A stretch of DNA of 64,000 bases from Psychroserpens sp. NJDZ02 (GTDB taxonomy: Bacteria; Bacteroidota; Bacteroidia; Flavobacteriales; Flavobacteriaceae), in contig NZ_CP039451.1 of the NCBI RefSeq assembly GCF_004843725.1, forward strand, positions 3,664,001-3,728,000. Reading direction: 5' to 3'. Below are positions 9,895 through 18,767 of this stretch, piece by piece. Under the pieces are notes generated by a model. That model saw only the letters and a list, made by a program, of their open reading frames with translations. It did not search any database and was not told the DNA's origin. Position numbers and translations under genes: made by a program. How positions within the stretch are numbered: the first letter of the stretch is position 1; each line of letters opens with the position of its first letter.

Positions 9895-10202
9895 TATTTT
9901 TATTAAATTAGTCTAAAGAAAAGGTATGCTTCATTGTGTACTTTTTTTTTGTGCCATAATTATAATAGTAATACAAGAAGTCTAGGTATAGCATTTTCTA
10001 CTGTGATATATTTTGAAGAACTAAAGTGGTGCATTAAAATGATGTAAAAGGATAATTCAAGGCTTATTTTAGTCTTAGTAAGCCATGGTCGTTACATGAA
10101 GAATTCTCGGGAACTCAATTTTTACGTTTAGCTTGTGCTTTTATTGTTTAAAAAAAAGAATGAAGCTATAGAATGTAGTTAGGTCATTATGAATAACAAA
10201 TA

Positions 10203-10236
<34 letters not shown>

Positions 10237-10387
10237 TCTGAGTAGTTTGTCTCTGTTTTTCTTGAATTTGTAAATGAATAAATCACTTTTGAGGAAAAGA
10301 ATTATCCATTCATCTATATCTTCTTGTATTTGAAAGGTTGGGGCGTTTCACTGGGCTAATATTTTTAAGAATAGCTAATGCTCGGAG

Positions 10388-10395
10388 TACCTTTG
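10388..10395 (+). promoter_or_regulatory. -7 promoter element, TACCTTTG (copy 2)
   Basis: Same TAnnTTTG element at the same distance from the ATG as in copy 1. The block from AATAGCTAATGCTCGGAGTA through the start codon is almost unchanged between copies. Confidence 0.65.
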
Positions 10396-10420
10396 TAACA
10401 ACATAAAACCTCAAATTATT

Positions 10421-10720
10421 ATGAAAAAAGTCACACTATCACTAGTTATAATTATAAGTTTATTTAGTTGCAATAGCGTTAAAAACATGGATACATCAAA
10501 TTTGTCTAAAGCAACAGTATTATTAAGTTCATTAAACTCTAGTTCTTCAGTTCAACAAATTGTAAGCCTTTTTAGTTTATTAGATTCTAATGAGGATAAA
10601 GCTATTAGTACTACAGAAGCTATTGGATCTATAGCAGAACACTTTATGCGTTTAGATGCTGACAGAAACTCAAGTTTAGATATTACCGAATTAACAGGTT
10701 TATCTAGTTTATTGAAATAA
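10421..10720 (+). CDS. EF-hand lipoprotein, copy 2
   Basis: Paralogue of the 9595-9894 gene, also 99 aa, with the same lipobox (Cys17) and the same two EF-hand loops. Substitutions fall in the linker, around loop 1 (D-K-A for D-R-S) and at residues 70 and 76. The reading frame and calcium ligands are preserved, so both copies appear functional. It carries its own duplicated promoter. Confidence 0.8.
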   Translation: MKKVTLSLVIIISLFSCNSVKNMDTSNLSKATVLLSSLNSSSSVQQIVSLFSLLDSNEDKAISTTEAIGSIAEHFMRLDADRNSSLDITELTGLSSLLK

Positions 10721-10741
10721 TATTTTTATTTAATTAGTCTA

Positions 10742-10775
10742 AAGAAAAGCATAGTCTAAAGTATACCTTTTCTTG
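10742..10775 (+). terminator. Probable terminator after EF-hand gene 2
   Basis: AAGAAAAG and CTTTTCTT form a stem with additional ATA/TAT pairing inside. A short T-rich run follows (TTCTTGTTTTA). The corresponding sequence after copy 1 is more decayed but ends in nine Ts. Confidence 0.45.
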
Positions 10776-10963
10776 TTTTATCTCATAATTATATTAGGTA
10801 TTTAAGCTGGAACAAATGTGGTCTGTAAAACCAGCTATTTAATAGATACAATATGGGCATTGGTCTATTTGTCTTTTTTTAAAGTTTTAATACCTGTATC
10901 TTTAAGCTATAGAGGCAATACGGGGTCACAAAGTATTGAAGTTAAAATTAAACACAAATAATT

Positions 10964-11560
10964 ATGAAAACACATATTAAAACATACGTATTATCAGTCG
11001 CTTTTTTATTAGCATTAACAACACAAGTATTAGCTCAAAAAAAGCATGTTTCAAATACAAAAGAAGTAACTAAAACGACAAAGCGCACTGTAGCGATAAA
11101 AAACAATAAAAAAATATCAAGTAATAAAGTAACTTATAAAACGCCTAAAAAGAAAGTGGTTTCTGTTAGGAATGTACCAAATAGGTCTGTAGTTACTCAT
11201 AAAGGGCAAAATTACTATTATGCAAATAATAAGTATTATACGCAGTCTAGGGGACATTATATTGTTATAGCTCCAAAGGTAGGGTTTAGAATAAAAGTAT
11301 TACCAACAAATTATAAGAGAGTGCAGTTTAATAATCGTTTCTATTTTAACGTAAATGGTATCTTTTATACACAAACAAATAACGAATATGAAGTTGTAGA
11401 TCCAGAGGTTGGGACTGTTGTTTATGAGTTACCAGGCGATTATGAAAAAGTAATATTAAATGATCAGACGTATTATGAATATGCTAATGTTTTATATGAG
11501 AAAGTACAGGTAGATGGGACACGAGCTTACGAAGTTGTAGGGATTATAGATATGGATTAA
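10964..11560 (+). CDS. Exported DUF6515-like protein
   Basis: 198 aa with a signal peptide ending 'TTQVLAQ', a Lys/Thr-rich basic linker (about 25-70) and repeated motifs of the type 'YYYANNKYYTQ', 'VIAPKVGFRIKVLP', 'YFNVNGIFYTQ' and 'VVDPEVGTVVYELP'. Paired V-x-x-LP / N-x-x-YY blocks resemble the DUF6515 family of exported Bacteroidota proteins. The assignment is by motif pattern only. Function unknown. It is followed by a convergent terminator. Confidence 0.7.
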   Translation: MKTHIKTYVLSVAFLLALTTQVLAQKKHVSNTKEVTKTTKRTVAIKNNKKISSNKVTYKTPKKKVVSVRNVPNRSVVTHKGQNYYYANNKYYTQSRGHYIVIAPKVGFRIKVLPTNYKRVQFNNRFYFNVNGIFYTQTNNEYEVVDPEVGTVVYELPGDYEKVILNDQTYYEYANVLYEKVQVDGTRAYEVVGIIDMD

Positions 11561-11594
11561 ATTATTAGAATTTTGGTTGATTTTTAATGGTTGA

Positions 11595-11627
11595 AAAGGG
11601 GTGATTTTATAATTACCCTTTTTTTTA
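11595..11627. terminator. Terminator between convergent genes
   Basis: AAAAGGGGTGATT pairs with AATTACCCTTTT across a short loop, followed by a T-run. It lies exactly between the stop of the DUF6515-like gene and the end of the minus-strand membrane protein gene. Confidence 0.7.
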
Positions 11628-12368
11628 TTAAAAATAATTTGGTTTGACATCTTTAGCTTTTATAACTTTAGTTTCAGAAATAAATTTCATAAAAAGATAA
11701 AGTGACATATAATGGCATATCAATATTAGAACCGTAAACGTTTGGCTGTATAGAAAATATTCATTTATAGGTGATAATCCTAAATTGAATATGGTTGCAA
11801 CACCTGAAGTTAATAAAATCGTACCATTAGCATAATTATCACTAATATATATTATAGCAAAAGTAATAGCATAAATAAATAAACATAACGCGCATATGAT
11901 GACAAAAACCATGTTGTTATTAGGAATGTGGCCCATTAATAAATCTACGACTGAATAAATAATATAGGTAACAAGAAAGAAGCCTATAATGACGGATAAT
12001 GACAGAAATGATTTTAATTTACTTTTTACTAGATACTTTTTAAGTAACAGCGTAAATAAAATTAGATATCCAGATGTTAAAAGGCTTATGATATTAAAAT
12101 ATTTGTTAAAAGAATAAAAACTTAAAAAATTAAGCCCTAAAAAAGCGAATAGAGCTAATAAAAATAAAGGGTCTGCTTTCTTTTTTGTAATGCTTATATA
12201 TTTTATAATTAGAGTTATAATGACTATAGGAGCTATATAAATCAAATCTTTTTTTACTGTTAAAGTTATGCTCATAACTAAAGCAGTTAAAAAAGCAACA
12301 AAAAATAAGATATCAAAAACATTAATTTTTATTATAAAAAGTAATGATTTTAATTTGTCTTTAAACAT
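11628..12368 (-). CDS. Multi-pass membrane protein of unknown family, copy A
   Basis: 246 aa with about eight hydrophobic segments and almost no soluble part. I do not recognise the family. The number of segments recalls YhhN/lysoplasmalogenase-type proteins, but no diagnostic motif was found. The C-terminus 'YLFMKFISETKVIKAKDVK' and the motif 'LGLSPINE' are shared with the paralogue at 49422-50159, 38 kb away. The gene stands alone. Confidence 0.7.
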   Translation of the reverse strand: MFKDKLKSLLFIIKINVFDILFFVAFLTALVMSITLTVKKDLIYIAPIVIITLIIKYISITKKKADPLFLLALFAFLGLNFLSFYSFNKYFNIISLLTSGYLILFTLLLKKYLVKSKLKSFLSLSVIIGFFLVTYIIYSVVDLLMGHIPNNNMVFVIICALCLFIYAITFAIIYISDNYANGTILLTSGVATIFNLGLSPINEYFLYSQTFTVLILICHYMSLYLFMKFISETKVIKAKDVKPNYF

Positions 12369-12888
12369 TCGTGTTAGGTTGAATAGGGTTTTGTTTTATT
12401 AAATATAATTATTTACTTTCATATATTTCGAATAATTACATTTAGAATTAATTTATAATATAGTTTTGTTTAAAGATTCTAACGCTATTAATGGTTTTTT
12501 CTATTAGATATTTACGGTGGTATCTATTGTTTTTATTCTATTTTTATAGTAGGAAGGGTAAATAATAATTATGACGTTAGTTTAAACAGAAAAGCATCTG
12601 TTTACCAAATGGTTACGGGTGTAATCGTTCGGTTTTTATAAATAAAGTAATTAGTTTTATTTTTATAGTTGTTTATGGGATCAATTTCTTAGTTATTCAG
12701 TGTGGTTTTGGGTGTGATTTGCTCTTATTTTTAGTTTTAGAGTATAATTGCTAGTTGATTACGAATTTAACATCCCTTTCGTTGTAGATTCTTTAAATTC
12801 GGTGAAATACACTATTTGCTTCAATATAATCGATATAATACATTTTTTATCGTTTAAATTTGTTTTACCCAAATTAAACTGTAATCAA
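12369..12888. other. Intergenic region, 520 bp
   Basis: Divergent region between the membrane protein and the S74 protein. A frame open to the left of the S74 start (from 12748) has no signal-like N-terminus and is better read as leader sequence. I see no gene or clear promoter match. Confidence 0.4.
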
Positions 12889-14706
12889 ATGAAAAACTTA
12901 ACCTTTTTATTACTCTTTTGCGCTATCCGCTCTTTTTCTCAAGTAGGTATAAACACTGTTTCTCCAGATCCATCATCTATTTTAGATATTACTAGCACTG
13001 ATAAAGGTGTGTTAGTGCCAAGAATTGATTTAACATCAACATTAGATGTTACTACAATTGCATCACCATTAACTAGTTTATTGATTTATAATACGGCTAC
13101 TATTGCAGATGTATTTCCAGGTTACTATTATTGGAATGGAACCGAGTGGTCTAAATTAGCCACTTCACAAATAGTTGATAATGCTTGGGGTATTCTAGGT
13201 AATACTGGTATTGATGATGCAGTAAACTTTATTGGTACAACAGATGATCAAGATTTAGTTTTTAAAAGAAATAATGTTTTTGCAGGTGTTTTAGACGCAT
13301 CCAATACGGGATTCGGGATTAACGCAATAGCTTCTGTTGTAATAGCAAGACGTGTAACAGCAGTTGGTTTAAATGCTTTAAAAGTAAATGCTAATGGTTT
13401 TGAAAATACAGCGTTAGGTGCAGATGCTTTATCTTCAAATACAACAGGAAGTTATAATACAGCTACCGGAGCAAATTCATTATCTTCAAATACAACCGGT
13501 AGTTATAACGCTGCCAATGGTTTAAATTCGCTTACAGCTAATACTACAGGGCTTCGTAACACAGGTATTGGTTCTAATGCATTGTATTCAAATTTAGGAG
13601 GTAGTAATAATACAGCTTTAGGTCAAAGTGCGCTTTATAGTAATGAGTCTGGTGCTAATAATACAGCGTCAGGAACTAGCTCGCTTTTTAGTAATATTTC
13701 AGGAAATGGTAATACAGCCATAGGAATTAATGCGCTTTACAAGAATGAAAGCGGTGATAATAACACGGCAAATGGAGTAAATAGCTTGTATGGTAACATT
13801 TCGGGTAGTGGTAATACTGCTGTTGGAATAAATTCACTTCTAAATAATACCGAGGGGAATAATAATGCTGCGATTGGTTTGGGTGCAATGCAAGGTAATT
13901 TAACAGGGAATAATAACGTAGGAATTGGATCAAGTAGTTTGAGGTTTAACGATTCAGGTGATTTTAATATAGGGATAGGAGGTGCCGCATTGTTTGATAA
14001 TTCAACGGGAATAGGGAACTGTGCTATGGGGCAAACTTCTCTGCCCAATAATACCATTGGAGATTATAATACGGCTTTAGGGTATAATGCATTAAACCTT
14101 AGTACGGAAGGGAATAATAACGCAGCAGTAGGTTTCCAGGCGCTTAGGTTAAATACAACAGGTAGTAACAATACAGGTATTGGTTATAGGTCGTTAGATA
14201 ACGTAACAACAGGAAGTAATAACACAGCAATAGGTTATTTATCTTCTGTGCCTGACCCAACATTAGATAATCAAGTACGCATAGGTGGGATTGGAATAAC
14301 GTATGCCGGAGTGCAAGTAGCATGGTCTGTAACATCTGATAGACGTTGGAAAAACACCATAGAAGATTCCGATTTAGGATTAGACTTTATTAATAAATTG
14401 CGTCCTGTGTCTTATTTCAGGACTAACGATAAAAGAAACAAATTAGAGTATGGCTTTATTGCACAACAGTTACAAGAAACTCTAAAAAATAGCAGTGCCA
14501 AAACAAATGGTATTATAACCGAAGATGTTGAAGGTATGCTAAGCGTTAGGTATAACGATTTAATGGCGCCAATGGTAAAAGCTATACAAGAGCAATCTAC
14601 AGAAATTGAGTTATTAAAATCTGAAAACGAAGCCTTAAAAAAGAAGCAATTGGCTTTTGAAAACGAGCTTAAAGAAATTAAAAAGTTGTTATTAAGTCAA
14701 AAATAA
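12889..14706 (+). CDS. Tail-fibre-like protein with S74 chaperone domain
   Basis: 605 aa exported protein: signal peptide (NLTFLLLFCAIRSFSQ), an N-terminal region with 'VGINTVSPDPSSILDI' found in many Bacteroidota surface proteins, 17 tandem 17-residue repeats (residues 173-461, pattern N-T-A-x-G-x-x-A/S-L-x-x-N-x-x-G-x-N), a Peptidase_S74 intramolecular chaperone domain starting at 'TSDRRWKN' (Ser483 region) with 'YGFIAQQLQETL', and a C-terminal coiled coil. The S74 domain normally trimerises and may self-cleave. The start is set at 12889 because the signal peptide begins there. Probably a surface or secreted trimeric fibre. Not within a prophage. Confidence 0.85.
   Translation: MKNLTFLLLFCAIRSFSQVGINTVSPDPSSILDITSTDKGVLVPRIDLTSTLDVTTIASPLTSLLIYNTATIADVFPGYYYWNGTEWSKLATSQIVDNAWGILGNTGIDDAVNFIGTTDDQDLVFKRNNVFAGVLDASNTGFGINAIASVVIARRVTAVGLNALKVNANGFENTALGADALSSNTTGSYNTATGANSLSSNTTGSYNAANGLNSLTANTTGLRNTGIGSNALYSNLGGSNNTALGQSALYSNESGANNTASGTSSLFSNISGNGNTAIGINALYKNESGDNNTANGVNSLYGNISGSGNTAVGINSLLNNTEGNNNAAIGLGAMQGNLTGNNNVGIGSSSLRFNDSGDFNIGIGGAALFDNSTGIGNCAMGQTSLPNNTIGDYNTALGYNALNLSTEGNNNAAVGFQALRLNTTGSNNTGIGYRSLDNVTTGSNNTAIGYLSSVPDPTLDNQVRIGGIGITYAGVQVAWSVTSDRRWKNTIEDSDLGLDFINKLRPVSYFRTNDKRNKLEYGFIAQQLQETLKNSSAKTNGIITEDVEGMLSVRYNDLMAPMVKAIQEQSTEIELLKSENEALKKKQLAFENELKEIKKLLLSQK
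13405..14271 (+). repeat. 17 tandem 51-bp coding repeats
   Basis: Seventeen units of 17 codons each, all in register from 'NTALGADALSSNTTG' to 'NTAIGYLSSVPDPTL'. The final unit is degenerate. Units are diverged in DNA but keep N-x-x-x-G and the N-x-x-G spacing, suggesting a beta-helical shaft. Confidence 0.85.
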
Positions 14707-14812
14707 TAGCTTCTAAATTTTCTTAAAAAGATTAGTAAAACATTAAGATTAAAAACCAATTTATCGCCTTTAATTTGAGCTCTTATTCTTTTATAATTTA
14801 TAAGAAGAACTT

Positions 14813-15568
14813 ATGATGACAAACAAAATGATTGGGATAGTTGGTGGCGTAGGTAGTTACGCTGGTATTGACTTAATTAAAAAGGTTTACGATCTTACAG
14901 AAGCCTTATCTGATCAAGACCATTTACCAGTATCTATGTTATCTGTACCACATAAGATTATAGATCGCACAAAATATCTTTTAGGTGAAACCGAAATAAA
15001 TCCAGGTATTGCTATTGCAGAAATTATTGCGTCATTAATAGCTAGTGGGTCTAGTATAATTGCTATTCCGTGTAATACTGCACATGCCCGACCTATTTTA
15101 AGTTTAATTGAAAAAAGTATTCCTGAGTCTTGTGTTTTGGTTAATCTTATTGAAGAAGTTGGTTTGTATATTTCTACAAAACATCCAGAAATCACAAAAG
15201 TGGGGGTTTTAGGTACCACAGGAACTATTTTGGCAAAAGTATATCCTGAAGTCTTGGCTAAATATAATATTGAAGTCATACAACCATCGGAAGACATTCA
15301 AGACTTATTTGTGCATCCTTCTATTTACGACACTAGTTACGGGATAAAAGCATTTTCTAACCCTGTAAATCAAAAAGCTAAAGAAAACCTTGGTATGGCA
15401 GCCACTTATTTGTCTAGAAAAGGCGCGCAAGCTGTTATTTTAGGGTGTACCGAGATTCCGTTAGCAATCCAATACGAAAAAATAGAGGATAGTCTTATTA
15501 TTGATGCAACAACCGTTTTGGCTGCTGCTTTAATACGTGAATCTAAAAAAATGGAATTAATAGCTTAA
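14813..15568 (+). CDS. Aspartate/glutamate racemase family protein
   Basis: 251 aa Asp/Glu racemase fold. The two catalytic-cysteine motifs are visible: 'IPCNTAHA' (first half) and 'ILGCTEIPL' (second half). The N-terminus 'MIGIVGGVGSYAGIDL' matches the RacX/YgeA group that makes D-amino acids from L-forms without PLP. Start at 14813 or the next ATG codon 14816. The gene stands alone before the BCCT transporter, 114 bases away. Confidence 0.85.
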   Translation: MMTNKMIGIVGGVGSYAGIDLIKKVYDLTEALSDQDHLPVSMLSVPHKIIDRTKYLLGETEINPGIAIAEIIASLIASGSSIIAIPCNTAHARPILSLIEKSIPESCVLVNLIEEVGLYISTKHPEITKVGVLGTTGTILAKVYPEVLAKYNIEVIQPSEDIQDLFVHPSIYDTSYGIKAFSNPVNQKAKENLGMAATYLSRKGAQAVILGCTEIPLAIQYEKIEDSLIIDATTVLAAALIRESKKMELIA

Positions 15569-15682
15569 ATACTTTATAAACTTTGAATGCACAGTAAAAT
15601 ACGTTTCTTTTTTTGTGAATCGTTAACTCTAATTTAGATTTATATTCTAATCCTTATTTTTGTTTTAAGCAAAACGCAATAA

Positions 15683-17188
15683 ATGGTTAAATACATTCAA
15701 AAACATTCCATTTTATCTATTTCGGTAGGTATCATTTTTCTATGCACTTTAGTTGTGTTTTTTGCTACTGAAGCAAGTTATAATGCTATTGAAAGTGCTT
15801 CATTGTGGGTACGCAATTATTTTGGATATTTTTATTTATACTTAGGTTTTGGATGTGTTATAGCGCTTTTACTACTTGCCTTTTCAAAATATGGAAGGAT
15901 AAAACTAGGAAAACCATCATCTAATCCCGAGTACTCTTTATGGTCTTGGACTGCTATGCTTTATAGCGCAGGAATGGGATCTGGTATTTTATTAAGAGCA
16001 GTGCAAGAACCTGTTTTTATGCAGCAAAACCCGCCTTTTAACTCTAGTTTACCTGCGCAAACAGTAGCTTTAGAGTTTACGTTTTACCAATGGGGGCTTA
16101 CGGCGTGGGCTTTTTATGGACTTTTTGCAGTAATTGTTGGCTATGCATTACATGTCAATAAAAAGAAGGTAAGAATTAGTGCAACTATAGAAGACAGCGT
16201 TAAAAGTAATACACTAAAAAATAGTGTAGATGTTATAACTATTATTACTACTGTTTTCGGGTTAATAGCAGCAATCGGTTTAGGAACTACGCAAATTAAT
16301 GGTGGCTTAAATCATCTGTTAAACCAAGATTTTGGATTGATTACTACAATTTTACTTTGTGTCTTTATTTCTACAGTGGCTTGTTATTCTGCTTGGCAAG
16401 GTGTTAATAAAGGGATTAAAATATTCTCTAATTTAAATATCATTGTCACCCTTGGTATTTTGTTGTTTATCTTTTTTACTAGTGATATGAAACGTATTTT
16501 AATTGCGTTTTTTACATCTACTTATCATTATATAATCGACTTTATACCAATGAGTTTAGCTATTGGAAATTATAATCCAGGTTTAGAATTTTTAACCGGT
16601 TGGACTTTTTATTATTGGGCGTTTTGGTTAGCCTGGGCGCCTTTTACAGGTATATTTATAGCTCGTATTTCTAAAGGACGCACCATAAGACAATTACTAT
16701 TGGGTGTTTTAATTATTCCGTCTTTGGGAACTTTTTTTTGGTTTTCTGTTTTCGGATCTTCAGCTTTTCATTTAATTGAAGCTTGGGGCACTTACGATAA
16801 CCAATTCGGGAATGTGTTTTCATCTATTTTTGTGTTTTTTGAACACTATCCGTTCGCAACATTTTTAAATATAACCTCTATATTTTTATTAATCAGTTTT
16901 TTAATAACTTCTGTCGATTCTGCTGTATTCGTGCTAAGTATGTTTACGGATAAAGGGTCTAAAAACCCAAATAAAACGCATCGTGTCATCTGGTCTGTTT
17001 TTATCTTATTAGCAACTATTGCCTTAATTCTTTTAGGTAATATTAAGGCAAATGTCAATGTATTGGAAGCTGTGCAACGCTTGTTAATTATAACATCTTT
17101 ACCATTTTCGGTTTTTATCATCATTATGTTTGGTTTTTTTGTAAAAGATCTTAGAAAAAACCGACTAAAAGTTAATAATAAAGAATAG
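15683..17188 (+). CDS. BCCT-family transporter
   Basis: 501 aa with twelve membrane segments. The family signature is visible in 'WTFYYWAFWLAWAPFTG' followed by 'FIARISKGRTIRQLLLG', the hallmark of betaine/carnitine/choline transporters. 'YSAGMGSGILLRAVQEP' matches the conserved first-repeat region containing the sodium or substrate site. The aromatic box is partly altered (FYYWAFWLAW rather than the common FYWGWW), so substrate prediction is unsafe. Osmolyte uptake is likely in a marine flavobacterium. The next gene starts 7 bases later. Confidence 0.88.
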   Translation: MVKYIQKHSILSISVGIIFLCTLVVFFATEASYNAIESASLWVRNYFGYFYLYLGFGCVIALLLLAFSKYGRIKLGKPSSNPEYSLWSWTAMLYSAGMGSGILLRAVQEPVFMQQNPPFNSSLPAQTVALEFTFYQWGLTAWAFYGLFAVIVGYALHVNKKKVRISATIEDSVKSNTLKNSVDVITIITTVFGLIAAIGLGTTQINGGLNHLLNQDFGLITTILLCVFISTVACYSAWQGVNKGIKIFSNLNIIVTLGILLFIFFTSDMKRILIAFFTSTYHYIIDFIPMSLAIGNYNPGLEFLTGWTFYYWAFWLAWAPFTGIFIARISKGRTIRQLLLGVLIIPSLGTFFWFSVFGSSAFHLIEAWGTYDNQFGNVFSSIFVFFEHYPFATFLNITSIFLLISFLITSVDSAVFVLSMFTDKGSKNPNKTHRVIWSVFILLATIALILLGNIKANVNVLEAVQRLLIITSLPFSVFIIIMFGFFVKDLRKNRLKVNNKE

Positions 17189-17195
17189 GGTAATT

Positions 17196-17825
17196 ATGGA
17201 ATCATTCAATCAAATAGATTTGTTTTCGACTAACGAGGTCCATAAAACGGAATTTGATTTACCTGGTGCTGCTGTTACTTTATTTGAGAATTTCTTTTCT
17301 ATAGAAGAAAGCGATAGATTGTATAATAGCCTTTTAAAAAACACCAATTGGGAGCAAGACCAAATGGCTATTTACGGTAAACAAATAGACTTACCCAGAC
17401 TTACAGCTTGGTATGGCGATACGGATTTAGAAGTGGCCTATGTTGGGAAAACAACAAAACTACGTCCTTGGACTGCGGAGCTATTAAAAATCAAACAACG
17501 CATAGAGCAGGAGGTAGACATCAAATTTACGCGCTGTTTGCTTAATTATTATAGAGATGGAAAAGACAGCGTAGATTGGCATCAGGATTATGAAGTAAAT
17601 CAACGCAAAAACACGGTTATCGGCTCCGTTACTTTTGGAGAAACTAGACCTTTTCAACTAAAACACGCCACGCGTAAAGATTTAAAACGCATAGACATTC
17701 CTTTAAAACATGGTAGTTTATTACTAATGCAAGGTGCTACTCAAAATAATTGGAAGCATAAAATTCCGAAAACAACAAAAAAAATTAGACCACGAATAAA
17801 CTTGACCTTTAGATGGGTTGGATAA
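17196..17825 (+). CDS. alkB: AlkB-like Fe(II)/2-oxoglutarate dioxygenase
   Basis: 209 aa, the usual size of AlkB2-like repair enzymes. Iron ligands are visible as the H-x-D motif in 'VDWHQDYEV' and the distal His in 'NNWKHKIP'. The 2-oxoglutarate-binding R-x-x-x-x-x-R motif is 'RPRINLTFR'. 'GSVTFGETRPFQLKHA' is typical. It repairs alkylated bases by oxidative demethylation. It starts 7 bases after the BCCT gene, so it may be co-transcribed though functionally unrelated. Confidence 0.88.
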   Translation: MESFNQIDLFSTNEVHKTEFDLPGAAVTLFENFFSIEESDRLYNSLLKNTNWEQDQMAIYGKQIDLPRLTAWYGDTDLEVAYVGKTTKLRPWTAELLKIKQRIEQEVDIKFTRCLLNYYRDGKDSVDWHQDYEVNQRKNTVIGSVTFGETRPFQLKHATRKDLKRIDIPLKHGSLLLMQGATQNNWKHKIPKTTKKIRPRINLTFRWVG

Positions 17826-18010
17826 AACTAAAATGGTATTAAAAAAAGAGTAACTAAAACTAAATGTACGTTTTGCAGTTTGGAAATTGCTTATTATCTT
17901 TTTTATGAAAACTTTAGGAATTACCTTTAATTATAGCGGTATTCCCTGTTTTTCTACATTAAATTGGATTGATTTTCTAGTTATTTTTGTACTATCATTT
18001 ATGACCGTTA

Positions 18011-18041
18011 TTGTGAGGTTTTAATACTATACTTACTTTTG
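18011..18041 (+). promoter_or_regulatory. Bacteroidota promoter of nitroreductase cluster 1
   Basis: TTG (18011-18013), a 20-base spacer, then TACTTTTG (18034-18041): an exact fit to the -33/-7 consensus. The whole block from ACCGTTATTG at 18005 to the dyad at 18060 is nearly identical to the block at 28450-28506 before the second nitroreductase gene. Confidence 0.8.
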
Positions 18042-18043
18042 TC

Positions 18044-18060
18044 ACTATAAAAATGATAGT
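18044..18060. promoter_or_regulatory. 17-bp operator ACTAT-N7-ATAGT, site 1 (putative HxlR box)
   Basis: The dyad ACTAT/ATAGT begins 2 bases after the -7 element, over the expected transcription start. The same 17-mer is found at 28490-28506, and a variant at 28366-28382 beside hxlR. Confidence 0.7.
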
Positions 18061-18081
18061 TAATTAAAAAAACATATAAAA

Positions 18082-18747
18082 ATGAATTTACAAGACACAT
18101 TAAACTGGAGATATACTACGAAGGAATACGACACAACCAAGAAAATATCTGATGCAGATATGGCACAAGTTAAAAACTTATTACGAATGAGTCCATCAAG
18201 TATAAACCTGCAACCTTGGCATTTTATCGTTGCTGAAACTACAGAAGGTAAAGCACGTATGACAAAAGGAACTCAAGGCTTTTTTCATTTTAATGAACCA
18301 AAAATAACGAATGCATCAGCTGTAGTATTGTTTTGTTCAAAAACAAGCGAAGGTGCAGATGATACTTTTTTTAAACACCTTTTAGAAGTACAGGATAAAG
18401 ACGGAAGATTCCCTAATGAAGACATAAAAAACGGAATGTACGGTGGAATGAACGCTTTTGGAGACATTCATAAATATGATTTAAAAGACTATCAACATTG
18501 GATGGAAAAGCAGGTATATCTTAACATTGGTAACTTTTTATTAGGAGTTGCAAGTTTAGGTATCGATGCAACACCAATGGAGGGTATTGATGTAAAAGCG
18601 TTAGATGAAGAATTTGGATTAAGAGCAAAAGGATTTACATCTTTAGTCGTTGTTTCTTTAGGATATAGAGCAGCATCTGATTTTAATTCGACTGATAAAA
18701 CACCAAAATCTAGATTACCACAAAGTGAAATTATCACTGTAATATAA
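18082..18747 (+). CDS. Nitroreductase family protein, NfsB-like (cluster 1)
   Basis: 221 aa FMN-dependent NAD(P)H nitroreductase. Family features: 'RYTTKEYDTTKKISDADM' at the N-terminus, 'RMSPSSINLQPWHFIVA' (FMN phosphate region) and 'GIDATPMEGIDVKALDEEF' (NfsB/FMN-binding). Such enzymes reduce nitro compounds and quinones by two electrons. It is closely related to the 28533-29186 gene and has the same promoter and operator. It heads a cluster with an alcohol-dehydrogenase-like reductase, a secreted cupin and an ABM protein. Confidence 0.9.
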   Translation: MNLQDTLNWRYTTKEYDTTKKISDADMAQVKNLLRMSPSSINLQPWHFIVAETTEGKARMTKGTQGFFHFNEPKITNASAVVLFCSKTSEGADDTFFKHLLEVQDKDGRFPNEDIKNGMYGGMNAFGDIHKYDLKDYQHWMEKQVYLNIGNFLLGVASLGIDATPMEGIDVKALDEEFGLRAKGFTSLVVVSLGYRAASDFNSTDKTPKSRLPQSEIITVI

Positions 18748-18767
18748 TTGCAAAAATTTTAATTCAG

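Larger units (their letters stand above)
9411..9924 (+). repeat. Segmental duplication, copy 1
   Basis: This stretch is collinear, at a constant offset of 826 bases and with no net insertion or deletion, with 10237-10750. It contains the last codons of the LytTR gene, the promoter region, the EF-hand lipoprotein gene and the sequence after its stop. The homologous ends are recognisable as TCTGAG at 9411/10237 and TAGTCTAAAGAAAAG just after each gene. Confidence 0.85.
10237..10750 (+). repeat. Segmental duplication, copy 2
   Basis: Collinear with 9411-9924. The first ~55 bases are a decayed, non-coding copy of the LytTR gene's 3' end (CTGTTTTTCTTGAATTTGT at 10253 versus CTGTTTTTTTGGAATTTGT at the true gene end). 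The promoter and the lipoprotein gene are much better conserved than this remnant. Confidence 0.85.

Noticed and set aside
12748..12888. N-terminal extension of the S74 protein
   Set aside because: The extension would place the signal peptide at residue 48. The ATG at 12889 starts directly on the signal sequence.
13727..14335. Long minus-strand frames inside the S74 gene
   Set aside because: They arise from the repeat structure of the plus-strand gene and have no start context or recognisable motif.
17905..18024. 39-codon frame starting MKTLGITFNYSG before the nitroreductase gene
   Set aside because: It overlaps the promoter block conserved with 28450-28506 and shows no family features or conserved copy there.
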